Shown: in pieces, positions 1 through 11,389 of the stretch
Position numbering within the stretch: position 1 is the stretch's first letter
Layout of the letters: each line of letters starts with the position of its first letter
From: Acidobacteriaceae bacterium
GTDB taxonomy: Bacteria > Acidobacteriota > Terriglobia > Terriglobales > Acidobacteriaceae
Assembly (NCBI GenBank): GCA_003165075.1
Contig: PLSM01000116.1
Coordinates: forward strand, 1 to 49,023
Reading direction: 5' to 3'
Length of the DNA stretch: 49,023 nt
Position numbers and translations under genes: made by a program
The notes under the pieces: generated by a model
What the model was told of the DNA's origin: nothing
Databases searched by the model: none
What the model saw: only the letters and a program-made list of their open reading frames with translations

Positions 1-21
1 CTAAGCCATTCAGGCTCGCAT

Positions 22-64
22 AAAAGAAAGAGAGCGAGGTTCGCACCCCGCTCTCTTTCTTTTT
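22..64. terminator. Bidirectional intrinsic terminator
   Basis: A perfect 15-bp inverted repeat (22-36 with 49-63) encloses a 12-nt loop. It continues into a T-run on the plus strand and a T-rich stretch on the minus strand. It lies just downstream of the stop codon of the minus-strand gene ending at 78, so it probably terminates that transcript and any plus-strand transcript entering from the left edge. Confidence 0.85.
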
Positions 65-77
65 GGAAAATTTCGAG

Positions 78-368
78 TTACCGCCAGCGTCCCTCAACCA
101 TTACCCATCCGCCATTGCGATGCACCCAACGGTGCGCCACCCAACGCGCGCCGGGATGAGGCGGACGCTCCCAGCGGCCCGGGGTCCAGACGTAACGATT
201 GCCGTCCCAGCGATGATAGCCGGCAATCCAGACGAATCCCCGCTCCGGAGGCGGGCCGGGGCGCTCAACCATTGGAGCCGGAGGGCCCACGCGAATCGCA
301 ACCTGCGCAAATGAGGCTGCCGGAAGCAGAGTGAATGCAAGCAAAACTGCCATTGCGATCTTTTTCAC
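78..368 (-). CDS. Small secreted YXWGXW-like repeat protein
   Basis: This is a 96-residue protein with an N-terminal signal peptide (K-K followed by a hydrophobic stretch ending in A-S-F-A) and a short mature domain rich in Trp, Arg, Gly and Pro. Motifs of the form G-Y-H-R-W-D-G-N-R-Y-V-W-T-P-G-R-W resemble the YXWGXW repeat family, whose members are exported and of unknown biochemical role. A GTG start at 368 is chosen because AAGGAG lies 9 nt upstream; an in-frame ATG further upstream (413) would put non-signal residues ahead of the signal peptide. A strong terminator follows. It is likely periplasmic or envelope-associated; no catalytic residues are recognisable. Confidence 0.75.
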   Translation of the reverse strand: MKKIAMAVLLAFTLLPAASFAQVAIRVGPPAPMVERPGPPPERGFVWIAGYHRWDGNRYVWTPGRWERPPHPGARWVAHRWVHRNGGWVMVEGRWR

Positions 369-558
369 AGTTAATAACTCCTTGAGCGTATGAAGTTTGC
401 CGGAGCACGGCATCTTTTCCGGCCTGTTATTGAGTTCAACGCGTCCCGACCGGAATAGTTGTGCGAAACCTTACATTCCCCTTCTCTCAGCATTGGGTAA
501 GATGCCGCACCATTCTTGTGAGTAGTCCGCAATTGCTGTGAAATTCGTTGGCGCCAGG

Positions 559-1620
559 TCAGACTCGCGACGTTGCAGTTGCCACAGTCACTTCAATCTC
601 CTCGGTGAGCGCCTCCGCAGCGGACACGCAAGCGGCGCGATCGACATCGTGATGAGTGACCAGGCGGACGGCGTCAGGACCCACGGTGCTGGCCAGGATG
701 CCGCGCGCCTTGAGCCGCACCACCAACTCCGCCGCAGTCAATCTACCCGTCAGGCGGAAGATCACGATGTTGGTCTCAACCGCATCAAGATCGATGGCCA
801 CATTTTCCATGTGCGCCAGCGCCTCAGCCAGCAGGCGCGCATTGGCGTGGTCCTCGCGGAGCCGGGCAGGCATCTTCTCCAGGGCAATCAGTCCCGCTGC
901 CGCCAGAATGCCGGCTTGCCTCATGCCGCCGCCCAGCGCTTTACGGTAGAGCCTGGCCTGCTCAATCAACTCCGCGGAGCCGGTCAGCATCGATCCCACG
1001 GGCGCGCAAAGCCCCTTCGACAGGCAGAACATCACGGTGTCGAATCCGCGCGTAAGAGTTTTTACATCCACGCCGAGCACCGTGGCCGCATTGAAGATGC
1101 GCGCACCGTCAAGATGCACGGGCAGCTTGTGCTCCTTCGCCCCGGCCCAAATCTCTTCCAGCACCGGCAGCGGGGTGACGCTGCCACCGGCAAGGTTGGC
1201 GGTGTTCTCAATTTCAATCAGGCCGGTGGCGGCGCGAAAGGCTCCTCGCCCATAGATCGCGGGTTCGATATGCTTCCAGGTCAGAATGCCGCGCGCAGCG
1301 GGGACGGCACGCACAAGGCAGCCTGAAAACACGGCGGTCGTCGCCATCTCCCAGTCCAGGATATGGGCGCGCGATTCGGCGATGACTTCCTGCCCCGGCC
1401 GGGTGTGGACCCGGATCGCAATCTGGTTGCCCATGGTGCCGGTGGGCACAAACAGCGCCGCTTCGCGACCGAAGACCTGCGCTGCGCGCTGCTCCAGCAG
1501 GTTGACCGTAGGGTCCTCGCCGTACACATCGTCGCCCACCTCGGCCGCCGCCATCGCCGCGCGCATCTCCGGCGTCGGCCGCGTTACCGTATCCGAACGC
1601 AGATCAATTATTGCCCCCAA
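559..1620 (-). CDS. ltaE: Low-specificity L-threonine aldolase
   Basis: This 353-residue fold-type I PLP enzyme is predicted to cleave L-threonine or allo-threonine to glycine and acetaldehyde in the cytoplasm. The N-terminus has the family opening [11 protein letters not shown]. The [10 protein letters not shown] motif lies near residues 29-38, the PLP-stacking His near 86, the H-L-D-G-A-R Asp near 171, and the Schiff-base Lys at about 202 in [10 protein letters not shown]. Length is normal for the family. The predicted start is a TTG preceded by a purine-rich AGGAAG; no in-frame ATG fits the conserved N-terminus. The gene stands alone, with 127 bp separating it from the next minus-strand gene upstream. 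Confidence 0.93.
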   Translation of the reverse strand: MGAIIDLRSDTVTRPTPEMRAAMAAAEVGDDVYGEDPTVNLLEQRAAQVFGREAALFVPTGTMGNQIAIRVHTRPGQEVIAESRAHILDWEMATTAVFSGCLVRAVPAARGILTWKHIEPAIYGRGAFRAATGLIEIENTANLAGGSVTPLPVLEEIWAGAKEHKLPVHLDGARIFNAATVLGVDVKTLTRGFDTVMFCLSKGLCAPVGSMLTGSAELIEQARLYRKALGGGMRQAGILAAAGLIALEKMPARLREDHANARLLAEALAHMENVAIDLDAVETNIVIFRLTGRLTAAELVVRLKARGILASTVGPDAVRLVTHHDVDRAACVSAAEALTEEIEVTVATATSRV

Positions 1621-1747
1621 TGTTCTCTTCCTTTCCCTGTCTGGATCTATCCAGAAGCGCCCACTGCTGCGTTACATGCCCGTTCATGGAACCCGATCCC
1701 GCGCGAGTCTGCCGACGCGCTGGAAATCCGGTTACGCACAATAGTCT

Positions 1748-2737
1748 CTATGGAATCTGCGCCATCGGCAGCTCGATCACCGGCGTCACCTTGCCATCTT
1801 TTGAGGCAAAGGCCCATAACCCGTGAAAATTCTCCCGGATCCCGGGCTGCGACTTGAGCAGTGCGCTCAGCACCGCCATCGCCTCGGTGCGCGCGGCAGC
1901 GGGATCGGCAATGCCCAGCGACTCGTAAGTCACGCTCAGGTCGGCCTCGTGCAGGGTAGTATCGACCCGCACTGCATCAACCTTCCAGGTCCGCGCGCCG
2001 TCCACAAGAGTGTAGGGAAAGGCGTCCTGCGGCGATCCCTTAAGCTGCGATTGTTCGAGGCCAAGCTTGTCCAGGTTCGGAGAGGATAGAAAATCCACCG
2101 GGAGCAGCAGGTACCGCGCGGCCTCGTAGCAAAACCAGGCGCTCCACGGCGCATTCTCCCGGGCCAGCTCGCGGGCATGTGTCCAATACCAGACGCCATC
2201 GTGGCCGTCGATCGCTCCCTGCCGCACCGAGACTCCACCAAGCTTCCAACCTGGAGCGGAGCCGCTCGCATCCCAGACCAGGACAAACCCTAACTGGCCG
2301 GCCAGAGGCGCACCCGCCGCATCGGCAAGGATCACCGCATACCTCCCCGGCGGCAAGGCGCGCATGGAGATAGTCACAGTGAGCGTGCCGCTCACGTTGG
2401 AACAGAAAAATTGGGCATCGGAGGTCGCAGTCTGAGTGGATGCGTCCAGCAGATACACGGCCCGCAGTTGGACCTTGCCACCCTTGACCAGCGCTGCTCC
2501 CTGCTCCAGGGCTCCGCGAATCCCTTCCCAATCCTGAGACATAGCGGGTAGCAAAGCAGCCTGAAGAGAGGAATAGTCCTGCTGCAACAAGGCCGCCGAG
2601 AACCGCTCTCCGGCAGCCGCAAGAGCGGCGCGATCCTGGGGCAAAAGCTCGGCCTGCGTGGTGCAATTCGCCGCCCAGCCTGCCACCGGCAACGCCAGCA
2701 ATAGAGCCGCCATCCAAACCTTCCCGCATAGGCGCAT
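1748..2737 (-). CDS. Secreted protein of unknown function
   Basis: This 329-residue protein has a clear Sec signal peptide (M-R-L-C-G-K then a hydrophobic core ending A-G-W-A-A). A mature Cys follows closely (A-N-C-T-T), but the context is not a convincing lipobox. The body contains an alpha-helical N-terminal part, a beta-rich middle (about residues 95-180) and a W-Y-W-T-H-A-R-E-L motif near 190. I recognise no catalytic motif and no named family. It looks like one of the exported hypothetical proteins common in Acidobacteriota. It lies upstream of ltaE on the same strand but 127 bp away, so co-transcription is possible, not shown. Confidence 0.7.
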   Translation of the reverse strand: MRLCGKVWMAALLLALPVAGWAANCTTQAELLPQDRAALAAAGERFSAALLQQDYSSLQAALLPAMSQDWEGIRGALEQGAALVKGGKVQLRAVYLLDASTQTATSDAQFFCSNVSGTLTVTISMRALPPGRYAVILADAAGAPLAGQLGFVLVWDASGSAPGWKLGGVSVRQGAIDGHDGVWYWTHARELARENAPWSAWFCYEAARYLLLPVDFLSSPNLDKLGLEQSQLKGSPQDAFPYTLVDGARTWKVDAVRVDTTLHEADLSVTYESLGIADPAAARTEAMAVLSALLKSQPGIRENFHGLWAFASKDGKVTPVIELPMAQIP

Positions 2738-2883
2738 CGGTTGCAGTTCCTTTTCTGCCCCGGATATTGTTTTGTGAGCGTCCGTGGGCCACTGCTAGTC
2801 TAGTACAGTGGAGCGCACGGGGAGTGCAGCCGCTGCTCCATCTACGGGTCAAGAGAGGCCCAGGCCGGGAGAAGCCGATTCCA

Positions 2884-3639
2884 ATGTTCACCACGGTTCT
2901 GTTGGAAATGCCCGCCACGCCACGCTTATTGCGCGCATATGCGCTGCGCTGTGCTGCGGTCGTAGCGACGGCATTGCTGACTGCGAGCCTGCTTGCCGCG
3001 CAGACGCCGGTGGCATCTGCTTCCGCGGGAACCCGCCGAGCGACTCCCCACCGACCCCGTGCCAAATCAACTCGCGCGACCGCCGTCCCGAGCCAGCCGG
3101 CGACCGCGACCCCAGCAGCGCCTGCAGCCCCCAACTGGCCTGTGAACGACCGTCCTGTCCCTGCCGCTGTCACCTGGGACAGCCACGGCCTGCGCATCGA
3201 TGCCCAAAACTCCAGCCTGCAACAGATTCTCCACGACTTGTCGTCGGCTTCCGGAGTCAAAGTGGAGGGCATGGGATCGGATCAGCGGGTATTCGGCGTG
3301 TACGGCCCTGGCCAGGCACGCGACATACTCTCCCAGCTCTTGCAGGGTTCCGGCTACAACATTATGTTGATCGGGGACCAAGGAGAGGGCATGCCGCGCC
3401 TGATTGTGCTCAGTTCCCGCCAAACCGGCAACGCTCCCGAAGTTGCCAACAGGGGAGCAGCGGAAAGCGTCGACGAAGATATCCCAGAAAACGACGTCGA
3501 GGAGCAACTGCCGCCAGTGCCAGTCACGGCGCGCCCGGGCCTCGGCCAAGGCGAACCAGTGCGCACGCCACAGCAAGTGATGCAGGAGATGCAACAGCGC
3601 CAGCAGCAAATGCAGCGCAACAGCCCGCCCAACCAGTGA
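2884..3639 (+). CDS. Exported STN-domain-like protein
   Basis: This 251-residue protein has an N-terminal hydrophobic export signal (about 15-40), an Ala/Pro-rich linker and a domain (about 90-175) resembling the secretin/TonB short N-terminal (STN) domain. The key pattern is S-L-Q-Q-I-L-H-D-L-S-S-A-S-G-V-K-V, then a Q-A-R-D-I-L-S-Q-L-L-Q-G-S-G-Y-N segment. STN domains occur at the start of secretins and FecA-type receptors; here no barrel follows. The C-terminus is Gln/Met-rich (V-M-Q-E-M-Q-Q-R-Q-Q-Q-M) and probably disordered. The ATG at 2884 has GGGAGAAG upstream. It converges on the tadG gene, so it may be an envelope assembly accessory, but that link is inference. Confidence 0.65.
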   Translation: MFTTVLLEMPATPRLLRAYALRCAAVVATALLTASLLAAQTPVASASAGTRRATPHRPRAKSTRATAVPSQPATATPAAPAAPNWPVNDRPVPAAVTWDSHGLRIDAQNSSLQQILHDLSSASGVKVEGMGSDQRVFGVYGPGQARDILSQLLQGSGYNIMLIGDQGEGMPRLIVLSSRQTGNAPEVANRGAAESVDEDIPENDVEEQLPPVPVTARPGLGQGEPVRTPQQVMQEMQQRQQQMQRNSPPNQ

Positions 3640-3935
3640 TTCGCCTTTGAAATAGAAGAAGACGACGAGCAAACCCTTGCGGTACAGGGCGGCGCATGTC
3701 GCTCCATTCTGAGACCGACACCCATCCGCACGAGGCTTGTGATCGCCGCTGTTTCAATGGCGATGACTTCCGATTCACGCGGCTCATGTTCTCCTATTGC
3801 TGTAGAGCGAAGCCGCGTCGGCTAAGTGGCTTTTTTATCGCCAGGGTACCCGGCGACAGGTCTTCGTCGCTGGGGCGGACGAAAAAGCCGCCTTCCAGGG
3901 AACTCAAAATGCCAAGCACAAATTGGAGAACAGAT
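3640..3935. other. Intergenic region between convergent genes
   Basis: This stretch separates the STN-like gene (plus) from tadG (minus). It contains a run of six T at about 3831-3836 next to short inverted repeats, among them GGGTACCC flanked by matching arms at about 3839-3858, plus a GCGAC/GTCGC pair nearby. This arrangement could end transcription from both sides, but no single long stem stands out. No coding sequence was found. Confidence 0.4.
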
Positions 3936-5384
3936 CTAGGGTGTGTTTATGGGAATCAGCCGCGGTTTCGTAAACGAATTAGCCACCTGTTTGAATATCC
4001 CAGCCAGAGACAAGGTTGGATTCACTGCTGATATGCACTGGCCCTTGTTTTGCGATGCGGTAGCGTCGGAGTAAAAATCCGCCGGAGTGGAAGCCATTTC
4101 CTGAAGCTCTGTGCATGGGTCCAGGGTTGGATCTGTCGTGCATTGCGCTTTCCCTCCCTGGTTCGACGCACCATAGGCAATTGTGTAGACGGTGGTGTCG
4201 GGCAAATTATTTGTTACCCACTGGGCTGCTGTGACCGACTGCTGGCATTGATCTACCAAGGATGGGTAAACGCCGGTTTTGGTCAAGGTCCCTGACATCT
4301 TGCTGGTGTTTGCCGCGCCATCTGAAAGCACAATCAGCGCATTTTTTGAGCCCGGATAGAGTGCCTGCTGGGCCACGAGCGATGACGCAGCCGAATAAAT
4401 TGCGCCGGCAAGGTAGGTTCCATCACCACCCGGAGTCTGCAGACCTTGGCAGGGATGATTCTTCGTACCCGTGCCTCCCCCGGTCGCAATTACGAGAGGG
4501 GAACTGGAGTCCAGCGCGCCACCCTTCTGGTTAGTAGAGCTGTAATCGCTAAGGTAACCCGTGATCTGGTAGGTTCCGGCGGTGCTTGCCGGGTTGGGCG
4601 CCACCCACGTTGACCCGGCCGTAGGAACGATGTAGGGCACAATCTGAGGACTGCTGGTGGGACATGCGGTGTCGTCGCTCACCGTGTTCGCCTGCATGGG
4701 GGGAAAAGTAAGCAGGCTCGCTTGATCGAACGGTATGCAATTTGAGGATGTGCTTTGCGCCGTGCAGGGCGTCAGCAGTCCCAGCAGGGTCTGGACCCCT
4801 TCTAACGCGCAAAATTCTCTTGTATTGCCACAATTCGCGTCCGTGTCTGATTGGCCCATCGAACTCGTGGTGTCTAGCACAATGGCCACGTTGTATTTCG
4901 CGTCTACTTCACCCCGCATCGAGGCGGCTGAAGTCACAACCAAATTCATGGTCGGCATACCCACGATTCCGGCGAAATACGTCGGGATAGTTGCCGTTTC
5001 GGTAACAAAGACGGCATTCGCGGCAGCGGCTCCTGCACAGGGCTCTCCCCAGCCTTCCAGGGTGGTGAGGCACTTCGCGGTAATGCTCTCTGTCTGTTTG
5101 ATGGCACCCGCAAGCATAGGAGTGTAATTGCTGCCTGTCGAAGTTGCGCCGTATTGCTTGGCGATGGTGCTGTAAGAACTGTCAGGAAGGGCATAGGCCC
5201 CGGCCATCGCAGCCGCATCGGCCGCCGACTGTAGCTGGCGGTAGCAGACCATTGCGCGGCCAATGTCCACTACCAGTGCGGACATGCCGAGGAATAGAAC
5301 CATCAGGAGTGCCACCCAGGGGACAATTTGTCCACTCTGGTCGTTCAGTACCCTGCATTTTGTTTTCGCTCTATTCAGATTCAT
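3936..5384 (-). CDS. TadG-like pilus-assembly protein with VWA domain
   Basis: This 482-residue protein begins with the TadG/TadE-type N-terminus: G-Q-I-V-P-W-V-A followed by one membrane segment (about 20-42) and D-I-G-R. A putative Flp pilus-assembly (TadG N-terminal) region follows, then a von Willebrand factor A domain starting near residue 165. Its MIDAS motif reads V-L-D-T-T-S-S-M, i.e. the DxSxS pattern with Thr at the middle position. The ATG at 5384 is chosen over the upstream ATG at 5414 because AGGGGG lies 7 nt before it and the longer form would overlap tadE. It lies 19 bp downstream of tadE, so the two are probably one operon. No other tad genes are in the window. Confidence 0.85.
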   Translation of the reverse strand: MNLNRAKTKCRVLNDQSGQIVPWVALLMVLFLGMSALVVDIGRAMVCYRQLQSAADAAAMAGAYALPDSSYSTIAKQYGATSTGSNYTPMLAGAIKQTESITAKCLTTLEGWGEPCAGAAAANAVFVTETATIPTYFAGIVGMPTMNLVVTSAASMRGEVDAKYNVAIVLDTTSSMGQSDTDANCGNTREFCALEGVQTLLGLLTPCTAQSTSSNCIPFDQASLLTFPPMQANTVSDDTACPTSSPQIVPYIVPTAGSTWVAPNPASTAGTYQITGYLSDYSSTNQKGGALDSSSPLVIATGGGTGTKNHPCQGLQTPGGDGTYLAGAIYSAASSLVAQQALYPGSKNALIVLSDGAANTSKMSGTLTKTGVYPSLVDQCQQSVTAAQWVTNNLPDTTVYTIAYGASNQGGKAQCTTDPTLDPCTELQEMASTPADFYSDATASQNKGQCISAVNPTLSLAGIFKQVANSFTKPRLIPINTP

Positions 5385-5403
5385 TTCATGACCCCCTGGG
5401 CTG

Positions 5404-5964
5404 TTATTGGACAAGTTCAGTGGTCGAGGCCGTCAAAGTACACTTCTTATTCCACAATGCAAAAACATTGAGCTGGCACGGATAAGTGGCTGTCACCGAT
5501 ACAGTCGTGCCGCTCGCCAGACTCCCTGACCCGGTTGCTGGGACGCCGTTGCAGGTTGTTCCCGAATAGGGAGCCCCGCCGATCACATACGAGTAGGAGA
5601 GACCCTTGCTTGACAGGGTCGGCGCCGAGGAGAGAATTTGCGTTGAAGCCGTGCTGCACGGGTCACTGGTTTGCTGAGCACTCACCGCAAGAAGCCGGGC
5701 GCCGGTATCTACAGCATGGGTCAGAACGAGATATTGGTTCAGTATGATTCCAAACGAGAACATACCCGTGATGAGAACCATCATCATCGGCATCGTCAGG
5801 GCAAACTCGACCAGCGAGCCACCCTCATCGCCGGCACAGGCAATAGCCAGAATCCGGCTGGCGAGTAACCACTTCTTGCCGCTAACTCCGCGGGCTGCCG
5901 CAGCACTTTGCCTTACGCGTGCACTTGGTCGGACTTGCCCATCCGCAGCTAATAGGATTTTCAT
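5404..5964 (-). CDS. TadE-like pseudopilin/pilus-assembly protein
   Basis: This 186-residue protein has the TadE signature E-G-G-S-L-V-E-F-A-L-T-M-P followed by one hydrophobic helix (about residues 49-75), then a small extracytoplasmic Ser/Thr-rich domain with several Cys residues. TadE-family proteins are minor components of Flp/Tad pilus machines, inserted in the inner membrane by this helix. A basic N-terminal arm of about 45 residues precedes the motif. The ATG at 5964 is preferred over an in-frame GTG at 5982, since GGAGGGG lies about 10 nt ahead of it. It is followed 19 bp later by the TadG-like gene. Two inverted repeats lie upstream (6053-6069 and 6113-6126). Confidence 0.82.
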   Translation of the reverse strand: MKILLAADGQVRPSARVRQSAAAARGVSGKKWLLASRILAIACAGDEGGSLVEFALTMPMMMVLITGMFSFGIILNQYLVLTHAVDTGARLLAVSAQQTSDPCSTASTQILSSAPTLSSKGLSYSYVIGGAPYSGTTCNGVPATGSGSLASGTTVSVTATYPCQLNVFALWNKKCTLTASTTELVQ

Positions 5965-6052
5965 GATTGTCGGCCCCTCCACCCCGGCTGTCGGCGACCC
6001 GTCGCCGGCAACACGTCTATTGACAAGAAATTACAAGTACAGATTGCACGCC

Positions 6053-6069
6053 TGTAGAGCAAATCTACA
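6053..6069. promoter_or_regulatory. Inverted repeat upstream of tadE
   Basis: TGTAGA and TCTACA are separated by 5 nt, a perfect 6-bp inverted repeat about 90 bp upstream of the tadE start. Its size and position fit an operator for a dimeric regulator of tadE-tadG; that role is inference. Confidence 0.4.
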
Positions 6070-6112
6070 ACGAGGTTAATATGGAAAACAAATAAAGTCC
6101 TGTAAAAGCTCC

Positions 6113-6126
6113 ATTACGGCCGTAAT
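6113..6126. promoter_or_regulatory. 14-bp perfect palindrome upstream of tadE
   Basis: ATTACGGCCGTAAT is a perfect palindrome about 150 bp upstream of the tadE start, within AT-rich DNA. It could bind a symmetric regulator, but no known operator consensus was recognised. Confidence 0.35.
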
Positions 6127-6853
6127 TGAGCTAGATGTTACTCGTACCCTGCGTGATGTTACTAACTATGTAATTGATTAATAAGGACAAATCGTAACAG
6201 TGGGTCTTTATGGTCTTACCGAATTAGCTATCTGGATCCCCTCAGAAGACGACACGTACCACCAAAGTTTTGATAAAAGGTTACCTAGGATGTGCGTTGC
6301 CGGCGGACGACTGAGAAGAACGAGCGAAGAAGTGCAATTTCTTGGTCTTTCGTCTATCGCCAGCCGCTCTATCAGTGGAGTTTTTTCTTCGCAGGTTTCG
6401 AAAATCAAAATAGCCTGTCCACATAAATCTGCTGAGGCCAGAAACAATCAGAGTTAGAAATGACGAAGGCCAATGATCATGTGTGGAAGATATCGCCAGC
6501 GGTCAGAGCTCAAGCCGAGCTGGTGTAACCCGCCAGCATCTTCAAGAGGCTCTCGTGAATTGCGAGAGTGAAGCTGATGAGTTTTGGCAGTAATCCCATC
6601 TTGCGGCATCGATCAGATCGGGCCCTATCTCTTTCCATCTACAGTGCAAGACCAGAGCCACGTCTGTATTCGAGAGACGGAGCGATCCTATCTCCCTTCT
6701 ATTCAATGCGCAGGATGCCGAAGGGCAATTGGGGGAAAACAGATTGAGATTTCCGAATCGCAGATCAAAGGGAATGGGCAAGAGTTGAACCCGGTCGAGC
6801 ACGTCGGAACATGGTCCTGTGGCTAGGACCAGCATTTGAATCTCGAGCGTCGC

Positions 6854-7021
6854 CTACGAAACTCTTGCCGTCTCCTGGCGGACCTTTACCGTAGCTTTGG
6901 ACCTCTGAGGCCGCATGAGCGCGAAGGCAGTGCGAAGGATCCCGTAGGCTGCCAGGACACCAAACACCATCGAGCCCACCGAAGCGCACAGCAACATCGC
7001 CAAATTCAGAAAATCCGTCAT
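6854..7021 (-). CDS. Small single-pass membrane protein (55 residues)
   Basis: A short frame encodes 55 residues: M-T-D-F-L-N-L-A-M-L-L-C-A-S-V-G-S-M-V-F-G, then V-L-A-A-Y-G-I-L-R-T-A-F-A-L-M-R-P-Q-R and a basic tail ending T-A-R-V-S. It has one hydrophobic helix of about 25-30 residues with small-residue packing and a positively charged cytoplasmic end. GAGG lies 8 nt before the ATG, and a GTG sits one codon upstream. Third codon positions are strongly G/C, as in real genes here. It is divergent from uvrA and shares an intergenic region with it. Function unknown; a small membrane-embedded regulator or subunit is possible but unproven. Confidence 0.7.
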   Translation of the reverse strand: MTDFLNLAMLLCASVGSMVFGVLAAYGILRTAFALMRPQRSKATVKVRQETARVS

Positions 7022-7117
7022 CACTTCCGCCTCAGCTCAGCACCCTGGAATCTGAAATGCCCATCGTGTTTTGGCGTCTCCGGCCCCACGAAAGCCACCG
7101 GAACGGCCCCAAAAGCA

Positions 7118-7138
7118 TTTCTGCGATTCTCGCAGAAA
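7118..7138. promoter_or_regulatory. Perfect inverted repeat between small membrane gene and uvrA
   Basis: TTTCTGCGA and TCGCAGAAA flank a 3-nt centre, a perfect 9-bp inverted repeat. It lies about 97 bp upstream of the 55-residue gene start and just upstream of the uvrA promoter. It could be an operator serving one or both divergent genes, or a hairpin in an upstream transcript. Confidence 0.4.
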
Positions 7139-7148
7139 ATCCATTGCG

Positions 7149-7178
7149 TTGACCCTTGATTCTATTAATCAATAGAAT
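7149..7178 (+). promoter_or_regulatory. uvrA promoter with embedded palindrome
   Basis: A sigma70-like promoter is visible: TTGACC at 7149-7154, an 18-nt spacer and TAGAAT at 7173-7178. The spacer and -10 box contain a perfect 8-bp inverted repeat (ATTCTATT 7159-7166, AATAGAAT 7171-7178; 4-nt centre). A repressor bound here would block the -10 element. uvrA is commonly controlled by LexA in bacteria, but this palindrome does not match the E. coli or Gram-positive LexA boxes, so the regulator is unknown. Confidence 0.6.
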
Positions 7179-7256
7179 ACCCCCAGAGTGTTGCGATCCG
7201 GTGAAAGGCCGGAGGCACAACTCGGAACTGCCCACCGTAGACCCTTTTGCCTCATC

Positions 7257-10249
<2,993 letters not shown>

Positions 10250-10253
<4 letters not shown>

Positions 10254-11278
10254 ACAGCCTGCCGGAGCAAGAGCCTTCCGAGGCCGCAAATCTGCCCCTG
10301 CCGGAGGAGAAGACTGCGCGCGAACCGCTACTGTTGGAGCCCTGGACGACAGAGCCCGCTGCACCGCCGGTGGAGGACGAAGCGCGTCCTTCGGCCGATC
10401 CTTACTCCAATTGGGCAGCGGAGGAGCGGCCCCTGTTTCGGGAGTTTTACAGGCCTGCGGTTGCGGCCCAGGAACGAATCCCGAACTTCGGACATCTCTC
10501 AATCCTCGGTGTGCTTGCGTTGTGCGGCTTTGTTGGCGCGGGCGTGTTGACCCGCGCGGCTCTCCACTTTCACCTTTTCGGCGTCAAGACCCTGGAACAA
10601 GCGGTCAACGACATCCATTACACCCTGGGCAGCGAGGGAGCTTTCTATCTGCTCACCTTTTTGTGCTGCCTGCTGGTATTTCCCCCGGTCTGGCGGCAGG
10701 GGTTCTTTGCGGGTTTGCATTGGCGCGGAGCCACCGCACTGCATCTGAGCGGCAAACTTATGAGCGCCGCCGCATTCTGCTTTGTGCTGGCCCTGGTGAA
10801 TGGCCTGCTGATGCCGGGTCCTTCCGACACGCCCATCGACGAGATGTTTCGCACACCTGGTGCGGCGTGGCTGCTGTTGGCCTTTGGCGTGACCATGGCG
10901 CCGTTCTTTGAGGAACTGGCGTTTCGGGGATTCCTGCTGCCCGCGCTGTGCACAGCCTGGGACTGGGCCGCCGGCAGGGCTGCAAATGAGCCGGCCAGAC
11001 CGCTGGACGAAAACGGTCATCCGCAGTGGTCCCCGGCCGCAATGTGCTTAGCGTCGGCAGTGACCAGCGTGGTCTTTGCTTTGATGCACGCCGACCAGAC
11101 CGGCTATTCCCTGGGCCCGTTTCTGCTGCTTCTTTGCGTCAGCCTTGTCCTCTGCTGGGCGCGGCTCAGCACGCGCTCCCTGGCTGCCAGCGTGTTGGTC
11201 CACGCCTGCTATAACTTCATGCTCTTCTCGCTGATGCTGCTTGGGACGAGCGGGTTCAAGCATCTGGAAAAAATGTGA
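10250..11278 (+). CDS. CPBP-family intramembrane metalloprotease
   Basis: This 342-residue protein has a soluble acidic N-terminal part (about 1-80) and a polytopic membrane domain. All three CPBP/Abi (Rce1-like) motifs are visible: E-E-L-A-F-R at 221-226 (EExxxR), F-A-L-M-H at 276-280 (FxxxH) and H-A-C-Y-N at 318-322 (HxxxN). These supply the catalytic Glu and metal-binding His residues of glutamyl-type intramembrane proteases. The start overlaps the uvrA stop (ATGA), so it is probably translated by coupling. Substrates are unknown. In other bacteria such proteins act in bacteriocin immunity or membrane-protein cleavage; a link to DNA damage is suggested only by this arrangement. Confidence 0.88.
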
Positions 11279-11389
11279 GAGGCAGCGGGTTAGGTGACCC
11301 AAAAAGCGTCGGAATCAGGCTCTCTTTTTTTGAGCTTTCGAGCCGGTGACAAGTTCCCCCGGTCCCCGCTCCCTTTACAATCTCCAGTG

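Larger units (their letters stand above)
5965..6853. other. Long AT-richer gap upstream of tadE
   Basis: About 0.9 kb with no convincing gene. Open frames of 79-97 codons exist on both strands near 6200-6830 but overlap one another, lack good ribosome sites and have no recognisable protein features. The tadE-proximal part is notably AT-rich and carries two inverted repeats. Around 6530-6577 there is an imperfect hairpin with a perfect 6-bp inner stem (CTCTCG/CGAGAG). The stretch is best read as regulatory DNA plus remnants. Confidence 0.5.

Noticed and set aside
2040..3272. A 410-codon open frame on the minus strand
   Set aside because: It overlaps the secreted-protein gene in another frame and the STN-like gene on the opposite strand. 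It is rich in Arg/Cys/Ser with no domain features; an artefact of high G+C.
3700..3935. Possible riboswitch downstream of tadG
   Set aside because: Short stems are present, but the conserved cores of c-di-GMP, cobalamin or other common riboswitches are missing, and the region is downstream rather than upstream of genes.
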